From the NCBI RefSeq assembly GCF_017308975.1, contig NZ_JADWPD010000053.1, positions 1 through 44,689 of the forward strand: DNA of 44,689 nt. The letters run 5' to 3'. The DNA is from Amycolatopsis sp. MtRt-6. Its GTDB lineage: Bacteria > Actinomycetota > Actinomycetes > Mycobacteriales > Pseudonocardiaceae. Position 1 is the first letter of the stretch. Each line of letters starts with the position of its first letter. The notes under the pieces are model-generated. The model ran no database searches. It saw nothing but the letters and a program-made list of their open reading frames with translations, and was not told the origin of the DNA. The translations under genes and the position numbers were made by a program. Positions 1 through 11,600 of this stretch are shown piece by piece.

Positions 1-140
1 CTCTCCAGGCCCTCGAACATCCCGACCTCGTCCGCGTGCACCGTCACCCCGCGATAACTCTCGGGCACCGGCAACGAGCCGACCACGGCCGCCTCACCGG
101 TCAGGATGGCCTGCTGGATCTCGCCGAACTGTGGTGTCAC
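1..140 (-). CDS. ccr: Crotonyl-CoA carboxylase/reductase, N-terminal part (runs off window)
   Basis: Only the first 46 codons are present. The segment LPVPESYRGVTVHADEVGMF is characteristic of the N-terminus of crotonyl-CoA carboxylase/reductases (MDR family), which reductively carboxylate crotonyl-CoA or longer 2-enoyl-CoAs with NADPH and CO2 to ethylmalonyl- or alkylmalonyl-CoA. The GTG start overlaps the TGA stop of the upstream gene as GTGA, so translation is probably coupled, and the gene is the last visible member of the PKS operon. It would supply branched extender units to the two atypical AT domains of PKS-B and PKS-C. Whether it is a butyryl-type (ethylmalonyl) or long-chain enzyme depends on active-site residues outside the window. 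Family assignment is fairly sure from the N-terminus alone; substrate is inference. Confidence 0.8.
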   Translation of the reverse strand, partial: MTPQFGEIQQAILTGEAAVVGSLPVPESYRGVTVHADEVGMFEGLE

Positions 141-676
141 GGCAGCAGGCTCCCGTCATCCGGCAAGTACCGCTCTTCGTCTTCGTGCGAACGCCACAGG
201 CCGGTGCCGTCCGGCGGTACCGGGTCACTGACTTTGTCCAGGATGTTCCGGCCCGGGTCGACCAGCCACTTCCGCAGCGCCTCGGTCCACCACGGTGTGT
301 CGACGACCCAGTCGAGCTTGGCTCTCGGCTCGTCGCCGGGGAGCCCCCGCCGCACTGCGGCCAGCTCCGCGGTCCAGCCGTTGACGGCGGTGGCGAAAGC
401 CTTCTCCGGATCGGGGTGCCCGAGCACGTCGCCGATCGTCGTCCAGCTGAGGCCCTCGGCCCGGGCCGCGACCACGGCGCGTTCGAGGTACCGGGCCGCC
501 AAGCCGGTCAGCGCCTTCGCGGCGTGCAGCGCGGCGGCATCGGTGTCGTGCCGCCAGTAGTACTCGGGCGTCACGGCGTGCCGCGCGCACACGGCGATCT
601 CCCAGCCCGCCTGCGCCGCGGCCACTTTCGCGTGCAACGCCTCCGGATAGGAATCGAAGTTTTCAGTGCCTTCCAT
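137..676 (-). CDS. Unknown 179-aa protein between terminal KS and ccr
   Basis: I do not recognise this family. It is soluble-looking, has no signal peptide or membrane segment, is rich in Trp and acidic residues, and has an alpha-helical central part (AKALTGLAARYLERAVVAA) followed by GLSWTTIGDVLGHPDPEKAF. That second stretch resembles the helix-turn-helix of small actinobacterial proteins, whose usual form is GxSWxxIGxxLGxSRQAA, but the recognition helix is altered (HPDPEK instead of SRQAA). The ATG lies inside the PKS-D coding end (14-bp overlap), and its stop overlaps the ccr start, so it is translationally coupled on both sides. That placement suggests a role tied to the lone KS or to extender supply, or a small regulator. 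Function cannot be assigned. Confidence 0.75.
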   Translation of the reverse strand: MEGTENFDSYPEALHAKVAAAQAGWEIAVCARHAVTPEYYWRHDTDAAALHAAKALTGLAARYLERAVVAARAEGLSWTTIGDVLGHPDPEKAFATAVNGWTAELAAVRRGLPGDEPRAKLDWVVDTPWWTEALRKWLVDPGRNILDKVSDPVPPDGTGLWRSHEDEERYLPDDGSLLP

Positions 677-2615
677 GGCCAAGCCGTCCCTCCTGTCGAG
701 GTTTCCCCGCCAGCCAGTAGTGCCGGCGCTGGAAGGGGTACGTGGGCAGGTCGACCAGCCGGGCGCCGGTACCGGCGAACAGCGCGGCCCAGTCGATGGG
801 TGCGCCGCGGACGTACAGGTCCGACAGGACGGCCAGCAGGGCGTGCGCGGAGGTGACGGCGAGTGGCACGACCGTCGCGCCCGGCCCGGCGGCGGGCCGG
901 GCGCCGAGCTCGGCCAGCCGGCCGGCCAGCGCACCGGCCGAACGAGCCTCCGGGAACCACTGGCGGAGGTCGGGATGGACCTGATCGGTCTCGGTGGTTT
1001 CCCAGACGAACCGGAAAGCGGGCTCCGCACGCGACGCCGGGGGGCGCGTGGCCAGCCGGCGGAGAAAATCCTGCCGGTCGGCGGCGACGTACGCGGCGCG
1101 GTAGCCGAACACCGCCCGGGCGGCCAGCGAACGGCCGATGTCGGCCACCGTCAGTTCGTCGTGGGCGAGCACGTGCTCGCGCAGCCGTTCGGCTTGCTCG
1201 TGCAGGGCGGCGGGGGTCCGCGCGGACAGCACCCACGGCACCGGGCCGCGCGGTGCCGGTGGAACGGCGGCGGCACCGGCGTACTCCTCGAGCACCACGT
1301 GGGCGTTGGTTCCGCTCACGCCGTGCGCCGACACCGCGGCCCGGCGCGGGCGGCCGGTCCCGGGCCAGTCGTGGTTCTCGGTGAGCAGCCGGACAGCGCC
1401 GCCGGCCCAGTCGATCCGCGGTGACGGGGCGTCCACGTGCAAGGTCCTGGGCAGCACCCCATGGCGCATGGCCTGCACCATCTTGATCAGCCCCCCGGCC
1501 CCGCCCGCGGCCTGGGTGTGCCCGAAGTTCGACTTCATCGACCCCAGCAGCAGTTCTCCGGCCCGGTCCTGGCCGTAGACCGAGATCAGGGCATTGGCCT
1601 CGATCGGGTCACCCACCGGCGTCCCGGTGCCGTGGGCCTCGACGGCGTCCACTTCGGACGGTCCGAGTCCGGCGTCCGCCAGCGCCGCGCGGACCAGCCG
1701 TTCCTGCGTGGGGCCGTTGGGTGCGCTGAAGCCGTTGCCCGCGCCACTCTGGTTGACGGCGGTGCCCCGGATCAGGCCGAGCACCCGGTGTCCGTTGCGC
1801 TCGGCGTCGCTGAGCCGTTCCAGGACCACCAGCGCGGCCCCCTCGCCGAGGCCCATGCCGTCGGCGGCGGCGGCGAACGACTTGCACCGGCCGTCGGGAG
1901 CCAGGCCGCCGCCCTGGCGGACGGTCTCTTCGAACAGTTCGGGGGTGGACATCACCGCGACACCACCGGCCAACGCGAGCGAGCACTCGTCGCGGCGCAG
2001 GGCCTGCACGGCCAGGTGGACGGCGACCAGCGACGACGAGCAGGCCGTGTCGACCGCGAGTGCCGGTCCCTCGAACCCGTAGGTGTAGGCCAGGCGGCCC
2101 ACGGCGACACTTCCCGCGCTGCCGAAGTACCGGTAGCCGGGGATGTCGCTGGGCGGCTCCGGCAGCCGGTACGCGTAGTCGTGGAAGATGACTCCGGCGT
2201 ACACGCCGGTCCGGCTGCCGCGCAACGGGTCCGGGTTGATCCCGGCGTGCTCGAACGCCTCCCAGGACAGCTCCAGCAGCAGCCGCTGCTGGGGATCCGA
2301 GGCCAGCGCCTCCGTCTCGGACATGCCGAAGAAGGCCGGGTCGAATTCGGCGGCGTCGTGCAGGAACCCGCCGCCGGCCACGGGCAGCGCCGCCGGGTCC
2401 CAGCAGCGGTCGGCCGGCGGCCCGGAAATCGCGTCGCGCCCCTGCACGAGGAAGTCCCACAGCTGCCCGGGCGAGCCGACGCCGCCGGGGAAGCGGCACG
2501 CCATGCCCACCACGGCGACCGGCTCGGACAGCCGCTGCTGCCGCTTGCGGAACTTCTCGTTCTCGCGCAGCGCCGCGCGCAGCGCTTCGGCGAGCCGTTC
2601 CGGCGAAACACCCAT
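663..2615 (-). CDS. PKS-D: stand-alone ketosynthase with excised acyltransferase
   Basis: 650 aa. Residues 1-30 form a charged coiled-coil docking helix (LAEALRAALRENEKFRKRQQ). The KS spans about 31-443, with catalytic Cys192 (DTACSSSL), His328 (EAHGTGT) and His366 (KSNFGHTQAA), so it should be catalytically competent. After the KS, the usual 300-aa AT is missing: there is no FPGQG, no GHSxG and no xASH. Only about 190 aa of linker and post-AT sequence remain, ending in LPTYPFQRRHYW. There is no ACP, KR or TE. The start is the ATG at 2615, because AAGGAG lies 4 bp upstream; an in-frame ATG at 2648 lies inside PKS-C. NQSGAGNG replaces the usual NQDGASNG near the active site. The N-terminus fits the C-terminal tail of PKS-C, so it probably receives that chain. 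Role (chain transfer, cyclisation or release) is inference. Confidence 0.9.
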   Translation of the reverse strand: MGVSPERLAEALRAALRENEKFRKRQQRLSEPVAVVGMACRFPGGVGSPGQLWDFLVQGRDAISGPPADRCWDPAALPVAGGGFLHDAAEFDPAFFGMSETEALASDPQQRLLLELSWEAFEHAGINPDPLRGSRTGVYAGVIFHDYAYRLPEPPSDIPGYRYFGSAGSVAVGRLAYTYGFEGPALAVDTACSSSLVAVHLAVQALRRDECSLALAGGVAVMSTPELFEETVRQGGGLAPDGRCKSFAAAADGMGLGEGAALVVLERLSDAERNGHRVLGLIRGTAVNQSGAGNGFSAPNGPTQERLVRAALADAGLGPSEVDAVEAHGTGTPVGDPIEANALISVYGQDRAGELLLGSMKSNFGHTQAAGGAGGLIKMVQAMRHGVLPRTLHVDAPSPRIDWAGGAVRLLTENHDWPGTGRPRRAAVSAHGVSGTNAHVVLEEYAGAAAVPPAPRGPVPWVLSARTPAALHEQAERLREHVLAHDELTVADIGRSLAARAVFGYRAAYVAADRQDFLRRLATRPPASRAEPAFRFVWETTETDQVHPDLRQWFPEARSAGALAGRLAELGARPAAGPGATVVPLAVTSAHALLAVLSDLYVRGAPIDWAALFAGTGARLVDLPTYPFQRRHYWLAGKPRQEGRLGHGRH

Positions 2616-2628
2616 CGGGCTCCTTCGG

Positions 2629-5600
2629 TCAGGACGGGTTGTCGTCAAGGGCCAGTGACACGAGCGCTTCCACGTCCATGTCGTCGAATTCGTCCGGCTC
2701 GGGCCCGGGCTCGACGGCCTCCGGGAACAGGGCGGCCGCGAGGTACCCGGCGACGGCGCCCGGGGTCGGGTGGTCGAAGGCGATCGTGGCTCGCAGCCGC
2801 AGCCCGGTGGCGGCGGCCAGCCGGTTGCGCACCTCCACCGAGGCCAGCGAGTCGAACCCGAGTTCCTTGAACGGCCTCGCCGGCTCGACGTCGGCCACGG
2901 TCCCGTGCCCGAGCACCTCGGCGACCGTCCTGCGGACCAGCTCGGTCAACGCCTCGACCCGCTCGGCGGCGGGCAGGCCGGCCAGCCTGGTCAGCGCCGA
3001 ACGGTCCGCGCCGGAGTCCTCGCGGACGACCCGGCGCGCGACCGTGCGCACCAGGTCGCGCAGCACCGCGGGCAACGGGGTGCTCGCGGCCAGGGACCGC
3101 AGCTGCGCGAGGTTCAAGCGCACCGGGAAGACCGAAGCGCGGTCCGAGCCCAGCGCGGCGTCGAACAACGCCATGCCGTCCCGCTCGTCGATCGGCAGCA
3201 CGCCGGTCCTCGCCATCCGGCCGGCGAGCTCGGCCCGGTCCAGGTGGCCGGTCATCGCGCCGCCGGGGCCGGCCCAGTAGCCCCAGCCCAGTGCGAGGCC
3301 GGGCAGTCCGTTGGCGCGCCGGTGGGCCGCCAGCGCGTCCAGGAACGCGTTGGCGGCGGCGTAGTTCCCTTGCCCGGCACCGCCGAACGCGGAAGCCGCC
3401 GAGGAGTACAGCACGAAGGCGGCCAACCCGGCGTCCTTGGTCAGCTCGTGCAGCGCCCACGCGGCGTCGACCTTGGGCCGCAGCACGCGGTCGATCTTGT
3501 CCGGGGTCAGCGAACCGATCAGGCCGTCGTCGAGGACCCCGGCCGCGTGCACGACGGCGGTCAGCGGCCGGTCCGCCGGCACCGTCGCCAGGAGCCCGGC
3601 GAGTGCGGCGCGGTCGGCCACGTCGCAGGCGGCCACGGTCACCTCGGCCCCGGCTTCGCGGAGTTCGGCGGTGAGCCGGTCGAGGTCCGGTGCCCGCTTC
3701 CCGCTGCGGCTGACCAGCAGCAGGTGCCGCACCCCGTGTGCGGTCGCGAGGTGCCGGGCCAGCACCCGGCCCAGCGCTCCGGTGCCACCGGTGATCAGCA
3801 CCGTGCCGCCGGGGTCCAGGACGCCGGTCCCGGGCGGGCCGGCCACCAACCGCCGCAGGCGGGGCACGAGGACACGGCCGTCCCGGAGGGCGAGCTGGGG
3901 TTCGCCGGACGCGACGGCCCGGTCGAGCACGGCTTCCGACGCCGCGGTTCCGTCGGTGTCGATGACCGTGAACCGGTGCGGGTTCTCGGACTCCGCCGAG
4001 CGGATCACCCCCCAGACCGGGGCGTGGGCGAGATCGGTGATGTCCTCGCCGGGAAGTGCGCTGACGGCTCCGCGCGTCAGGACGACCAGCCTGGCTCCCG
4101 CCGGTTCGTCCTTGGACAGCCAGGTCTGCGCGAGTTCCGCCGCGGCCGCCGTGGCGGCCTGCGCGTCCCGCTTGCCGCTGAGTTCGACGAGCACGGCCGC
4201 GGGCCCGGAGCCGAGCTGGGCCAGCTCCTCGGGTCCGGCCACCCGGCGCACTTCGCCGGCGGTTCCCTCGGGCAAGGGGACTTCGATGAAGTCCATTCCG
4301 AAGAAGGCGTCGCCGGGCACCTGGCGCTGCTGAGGCATCGCCGGGCCCGTGCGCACGCCCGCGATCGAGGCGACCGGATCACCGTCGTGGTCGGCGATGC
4401 GCACGGCCCACCAGCCGTCGCCCTGGTCGGTGAGCTCCGCGCGCAGCGTCGACCCGCCGGTGGCGTGCAGCACGAATCCCCGCCAAGCAACGGGAACGCC
4501 CGCGGAAGCCGCCGAGAACACGGCTTCCAGGAGCAACGGGTGCAGCACGAACTCGTCCTCCCGCCGCTCCCCGGCCAGCTGGACCTCGACGAAGGTCGAG
4601 GCTCCGCTGCGCCAGGCGGGCGCGGCCCCGGGCAGTGGCTCGGCACCGTGCGGCGGCCACTGCGCCAGGTCGAAGGACGGCACCCGGCCGGCCACGGCCA
4701 GGGACCCGGTGGCGTGGGTCGTCCACGGCCCGCCCGCGTCCCGCGAGTGGATGGTGAACTCACGGCTCCCCGTAGCACCGGGCCCGGCCACCAGCACCTG
4801 GAGCTGCCGGTCCTCCTCGCCGGGCAGCAGGACCGCGTCCCGGACCGTGAGCTCGGCGAGCAGGTCGCAGCCGACCTCGTCGCCGGCGCGGACCGCCAGC
4901 TCGGCCAGCGCAGACGGCACCGCCCGGCCGCGGAGCCAGGGGTGTGCGCCGGCGCTGAGGCCGCCGGTGAGCAGGCAGGCGTCCCCGGCCAGCGCGGTGC
5001 TGCCGGTCAGCACCGCGTGGCCCAGGGTGCCCTGGTCCTGCTGTGCGCCCGGGGTCGCGTAGTGCGGCCAATAGCGCCGGCGCTGGAACGGGTAGGTGGG
5101 CAGCTCGACTCGTCGGGCACCGCGGCCGGCGAAGGCGGCCCGCCAGTCGACCGGGATGCCACCGACGTGCGCCTCGGCCAGTGAAGTGAGCATCCGGCGC
5201 AGCCCGCCGTCGTCGCGGCGGATGCTGCCGGCCACGACCGCGGTCGTGGCGGCCTCGTCCAGGTTCGCCTGGATCGCCATGCCCATCACCGGGTGCGGGC
5301 TGACTTCGACGAAGGCCCGGAACCCCGCGCCGAGCAGGCTGCCGACGGCACGGTCGAAGGCCACCGGTTCCCGCATGTTGGCGAACCAGTAGCCCGCGTC
5401 GAGCGTGCCCGGTTCCCGCTGGGTACCGGTGACGGCCGAGTAGAACGGCACCTGACCGGGGCGTGGCCGCACGCCGGCCAGCAGCTCGGCCAGTTCGGCC
5501 TCCAGCTCGTCGACCTGGGCGCAGTGCGTGGCCACCGTGGACGCCACCAGCCGCGCCCGGATCCCTTCGGCGGTGAGCTCGGCGACCAGGCTCTCGACCG

Positions 5601-8600
5601 CCTCGGTTTCGCCCGCGACGGTGGCCAGGCCGGGCCCGTTGATCCCGGCGAGGGTCAGGCTCCCGTGCAGGCGCGCCCGCAGCTCGGCCACGGGCAGCGC
5701 GACCGAGGCGAGCACGCCCCGGCCGACCATCCGCTGGGCCAGGAGCCGGCTGCGGAGCCCGACCACGCGGACCGCGTCGGCGAGGTCGAGCTCGCCCGCC
5801 ACGTACGCGGCGGCGATCTCACCCTGGCTGGTGCCGGTCACGGCGGCCGGGACGACGCCCAGCGAACGCCAGAGCGCCGCGAGCGACACCATGACGGAGA
5901 ACAACACGGGCTGCACGACGTCGATGCGCCGGAGGTCCATCGCCCCGGCCGCGCCTTCGACCACGTCCCGGACCGACCAGCCCAGCAGGGACTCGAACTC
6001 CGCGGAGCACCTGAGCAGTTCCGCGCGGAACACCGGAGAGCCGGCGAGCAGTTCCCGGCCCATGCCGTCCCACTGCGAGCCCTGGCCGGGGAAGACGAAC
6101 ACCGGGCCGCCGGCCGGTGCGGCGGTGCCGGACAGCACCGTGCCGGCGGGCTTTCCCGCGCCGAGCGCGGTGAGCCCGGCCTGCAGTTCCGCCCGGTCTT
6201 CGCCGAGCACCACCGCGCGGCAGTCGAACGTGGCGCGAGTACTGACCAGCGAGTGGCCGACGTCCGCGGGTTCCAGCTCGGGGTGGTCCGCCAGCAGGGC
6301 ACCGAGCTGCGCGGCCTGGGCGTGCAGAGCGGGGGTCGTCTTCGCCGAGAGGACGAGGGGGACGATCCCCGCGCCGCGCGGGCTTTCCGGCGGCGCGGGG
6401 CTGTCGGGCACCTGTTCCAGGATCACGTGGGCGTTGGTGCCGGACAGCCCGAACGACGACACCCCGGCCCGGACCGGCCGGTCCGAGCGCGGCCAGGACC
6501 GGGCCTGGGTCAGCAGGTCCACGGAACCGGCGGACCAGTCCACGTGGCTGGTCGGCGTGCCCACGTGCAGCGTCCGGGGCAACAGGCCGTGGCGCATGGC
6601 CATGATCATCTTGATCACGCCGCCCACCCCCGCCGCGGCCTGGGCGTGGCCGATGTTGGACTTCAGCGACCCCAGCAGCAGCGGCACCGCGCGTTCCTGG
6701 CCGTAGGTCGCCAGCAGCGCCTGCGCCTCGATCGGGTCGCCGAGCCGGGTGCCGGTCCCGTGTGCCTCGACGGCGTCCACATCGGACGGTGCCAGCCGGG
6801 CGTCGGCCAGTGCCTGCTGGATGACCCGCTGCTGGGCCGGTCCGTTCGGGGCGCTCAGCCCGTTGCTGGCGCCGTCCTGGTTGACCGCCGACCCGCGGAC
6901 GAGACCGAGCACGGTGTGGCCGTGGCGCTCGGCGTCGGAAACCCGTTCCAGCAGCAGCAGGCCCACGCCCTCGGACAGCACTGTCCCGCTCGCGTCGTCG
7001 GAAAACGCGCGGCAATAGCCGTCAGTGGCCAACGCACGCTGCCTGCTGAACTCCACGTAGCTCAGCGGCGACGACATGACGGTCACGCCGCCGGCCACGG
7101 CCATCGTGCACTCCCCCCGCCGCAGCGCCTGGACCGCCATGTGGAGGGCCGACAACGACGAGGAGCACGCGGTGTCGACGGTGATCGCCGGGCCTTCCAG
7201 GCCGAACAGGTAGGCCAGCCGGCCGGAGAGCACGCTGGCCGAGTTGCCCATGCCCGCGTAGCCGCCGGTCAGGTCCTCACCGGCGAGCACCCGGGCCGCG
7301 TAGTCCTGGATGTTGCTGCCGATGAAGACGCCCGACCGGCTGCCGCGCAGGGTGTCCGGGGTGATGCCCGCCCGCTCGAACAGCTCCCAGGTGCTCTCCA
7401 TCAGCAGCCGCTGCTGCGGGTCGATCACCAGTGCCTCGCGCGGGTTGATCTCGAAGAACGCCGGGTCGAAGTCGGCGAACCCGTCGATGAAGCCACCACG
7501 CCAGACCGACGTCTTGCCCGGTGCTCCGGGTTCGGGGTCGTACAGACCGGGATCCCAGCCGCGATCGGCCGGGAACGGACCGACGGCGTCGCGGCCCTCG
7601 GCCACCAGGCGCCACAGGTCTTCCGGGGTGCGCACGCCGCCCGGGTAGCGGCAGCTCATCGCCACGATCGCGATCGGCTCGTCGGCCGGACCCGCAACCG
7701 GGGCGACGCCGTCCGTGGCCGTGCCGTACAGGACGTCCCGCAGGTGCCCGGCCAGTGCCGCCGGAGTCGGGTGGTCGAAGACCAGGGTCGCGGGCAGGCG
7801 CAGCCCGGTGGCGGTGTTCAGCGCGTTGCGCAGCTCCACCCCGGTCATCGAGTCGAAGCCGAGGTCGCGGAACGGGCGCTGGGGCCGCAGCTCCTCGGTC
7901 CCGGTGAGGCCGAGCACGGCGCCGGCGTGCGACCGGACCAGCTCGAGCAGGACGCGGTCGCGCTCGGACTCGGGCAGTGCGGCGAAGCGGTGCGCCTGCG
8001 GGGAGCCGGCTTCCTCCGGCACGCGATCGAGGACCTCCCGGGCTTCGGGCACGCCGCGCAGCAGCGGTCGCGCGCCGGCGGTGCCGAACACGGGAACGAA
8101 CCGGTCCCAGTCGACGTCGGCGACGACCACGGTCGTTTCGTCGTGGTCGAGCACCTGCTTGAGCGCCGACAGCGCGGTCGGCGGGGGCAGCAGCGCGGTG
8201 CCGCCGAGCCGGTGATCGGCCCGGTCCAGGCCCAGATCCCAGACGCCCCAGGCGATCGACGTCGCGGGCAGCCCGGCGGAGCGGCGTTGCTCGGCGAGTG
8301 CGTCGAGGTGCGCGGTGACCGCCGCGTGCTCGGCGTGCTCCCCGGCGCCCCAGGTGCCGGTGACCGAGGAGAAGAGCACGAAGGCGTCCAGATCGGCGCC
8401 CAGCAGCTCCGAGAGGTGGTCGGCGCCGCCGGCAGCCCGCGCGAGCGAGCCGGACAGCTCGTCCGGATCGAGTTCGGCGAGCGGGCGCAGGCCGGGGAAG
8501 GCGCCGACGTGCACGACCGTGCGGATCGGCTGTCCTGTCTCGGACCAGCCGCGCACCAATGCGGCCATGGCTTCCCGGTCGGCCGGGTCGCAGTCCGCGG

Positions 8601-11600
8601 CGGTCACGCGCTCGTCGCCGTACTCGCCGGCGCCGGTCAGCACGACGTGGCCGGCCCCGTTGTCCAGCAACCATTCGGTCAGCAGCGGGCCGACCGCGGT
8701 GGTGTCGCCGCTGACCAGGACCGTGCCGGCCGGGCGCCAGTCCCGGACGGGCGGGGCCGCGGCCAGCGGGGCGCGGTGCAGCCGGCGGACGAACGCGCCG
8801 CGCTCGCGGAGCGCGACCTGGTCCTCGTCCGAGGTGAGCACCGAGCACAAGCGGGCCCACGTGGTGTCCGTCGGCGAAGGCGGCAGGTCGACCAGCCCGC
8901 CCCAGCTCCGGGGGTGTTCGAGCGCGGCGACCCGGCCCACGCCCCACACCTCGGCCTGGATGGGGTCGACCTGCGCACCGTCGGCGCTCACGGCGCCCTG
9001 GGTCAGGCACCACACCGGAACCTCGATCCCGGCCAGTGCCTGAATCAGCCGGACCGTGTCCACCGCCGGGCGCGCGCCGGATGCCAGGAGCGAGAGGACG
9101 CCGCTCAGTGGTCCCAGCGGCGCGAGCCGTTCGGGCAAATCGGCCGGCGAACCGTCCACGACGGTGACGTCGGCCCCGTGCTCGGACAGGGCCCGCGCAC
9201 AGTCCGCGCCGAGCTCGTCGCCGGGCGGGGTGAGCACCACCCAGCGACCGCTGAGCACGGGTTCCGGCGAATCGGGCTGCGCCTCCCAGCCGATCCGGTA
9301 GCGCAGCCGGTCCTGGACGGACTCGTGCCGGGCGTCGCTGACGGCGTCCAGCCAGTACCGGCGGTGCTGGAACGCGTAGGTCGGCAGGTCGACCCGCCGG
9401 CCGCCGGCCACCACCGGGGACCAGTCCACGGCCACGCCGCCGACGTGGAGCTCGGCGGCGCTGGTGAGCAGCCGGGCAAGACCGCCCTCGTCGCGGCGCA
9501 GCGTCCCCACCGCCAGCACGTCCGTCCCGGCGGCCTCGGCCGTGTCGCGGACCGCGGACGTCAGGACCGGGTGCGGGCTCAGCTCGACGAACACCCGGTG
9601 GCCGTCGGCCAGCAGCCCGTCGACCGTCGGGGCGAGCTGCACGGTCTGCCGGAGATTCCGGTACCAGTACTCGGCGTCCAGCCCGGAGGTGTCCACGACC
9701 TCACCGGTCACGGTCGACCGGAACGGGATCTCCGCCGCGGCCGGGGTCAGCCCGGCCAGGTCGTCGAGCAGCCGGGCGTGGATCGCCTCCACCTGAGCGG
9801 AGTGCGAAGCGTAGTCCACCGGGATCCGGCGGACGCGGACCTCGCGTCCCCCCAGGTCGGCGGCCAGCTCGTCGAGCGCAGCAGGCTCGCCGGAAACCAC
9901 GACCGCCGACGGGCCGTTGATCGCGGCCACGGACACCCGGCCCGGCCAGGGCCGCAGGGCGGCCTCGACCTCGGCGACGGGCAGCGCGATCGACAGCATG
10001 CCGCCCTGCCCGGCGAGCACCTCGGCGATCGCCTTGCTGCGCAGGACGACCACCTTGATCGCCTCGGCCAGGGTGAGCGCCCCGGCCACGCAGGCGGCCG
10101 CGATTTCGCCCTGCGAATGCCCCACGACCGCGTCGGGCGCCACCCCCAGGGAGCGCCAGACCTCGGCCAGCGAAACCATCACGGCGAACAGCGCGGGCTG
10201 CACGACGTCCACGCGGGCGAGCGCGCCGGCGTCGTGCAGGACCTCCGGCAGGGACCAGTCGACCAGCCGGTCGAGCTCCGCCGCGCACTCGGCCATCCGG
10301 GCGGCGAACACCGGGCTCGACTCGGCCAGCTCCACGGCCATACCCACCCACTGCGCACCCTGCCCCGGGAACACGAAGACGATCTTGTCTTCGCCGTGCG
10401 TCGCGGTACCCCGCACCACTCCCGGTGCCGGCCGGTCGGCGGCCAGCGCGGCCAGCCGGGCGCCGGTGGTGGCGGGGTCCTCGGCGAAGACCACGGCCCG
10501 GCTGCGATGGGCCATCCGGGTCTCGGCGAGCGAATACCCCACGTCCAGGGGGTTCCGATCGGCAGTCCGCTCCCGCAGGCGCTCGGCCTGGGCGCGCAGA
10601 GCGGCTTCGGACCGCCCGGAGACGAGCCAGGGAACGACCCGCGGGGTCTCGGGCCGCTCCGCACTGTCCTCAGTGGACTCCGGTGCCTGCTCGATCAGGA
10701 CGTGGGCGTTGGTGCCCGAGATGCCGAACCCGGAAACCCCCGCCCGGCGTGGCCGGCCGGTCTCCGGCCACGCGACCTGCTCCCGCAGCAGCCGGACCGC
10801 GCCCGCGGACCAGTCGACGTGCGGGGTGGGCACTTCGGCGTGCAGGGTCTTGGGCAGCACCCCGTGCCGCAGGGCCAGCACCATCTTGATCACCCCGGCG
10901 ACGCCGGCGGCCGCCTGGGCGTGCCCGATGTTGGACTTGATCGAACCCAGCCACAGCGGGCGGCCGGCGGGGCGGCCCTGACCGTAGGTCGCCAGCAGGG
11001 CCCCGGCCTCGATCGGGTCGCCGAGCGTCGTGCCGGTCCCGTGTGCCTCGACCACGTCGACGTCCGATGTGGACAGTCCGGCGCCGGCCAGTGCCTGGCG
11101 GATGACGCGCTCCTGCGCGGGACCGTTCGGCGCGGCCAGCCCGTTCGAAGCGCCGTCCTGGTTGAGCGCGGACCCGCGCACCACCGCCAGCACCCGGTGT
11201 CCCCGGCGGCGGGCCTCGGACAGCCGTTCCAGCACCAGCAGGCCGGCACCCTCGCCCCACGCCATGCCGTCCGCCCCGGCACCGAACGCCTTGCACCGCC
11301 CGTCGGCGGCGAGCCCGCGCTGCTTGCTGAACTCCACGAAACCCCGGGTGGTGGACATCACGGCCACGCCGCCCGCCAGCGCCATCGTGCACTCTCCGGC
11401 GCGCAGTGAGCGAACCGCCAAGTGCAGCGCCACCAACGAGGACGAGCACGCGGTGTCCACCGTGATCGCCGGACCGGACAGCCCGAGCGTGTAGGCGACG
11501 CGGCCGGAGGCGACGCTCATCGAGTCCCCGGTCACCAGGTGCCCGGAAACCTCCTCGGCCACGTCCAGGTCACGGAAGCCGTAGCCCTGGTAACACATGC

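Noticed and set aside
663..2615. A thioesterase at the end of the PKS line
   Set aside because: No GxSxG hydrolase domain follows the last KS or lies in the next gene; the sequence ends soon after LPTYPFQRRHYW.
5293..11409. A very long open frame on the plus strand (over 2000 codons) antisense to PKS-C
   Set aside because: Its product is Arg/Gly/His/Gln-rich with no recognisable domain. It mirrors the codon bias of the PKS gene on the other strand and has no ribosome site.
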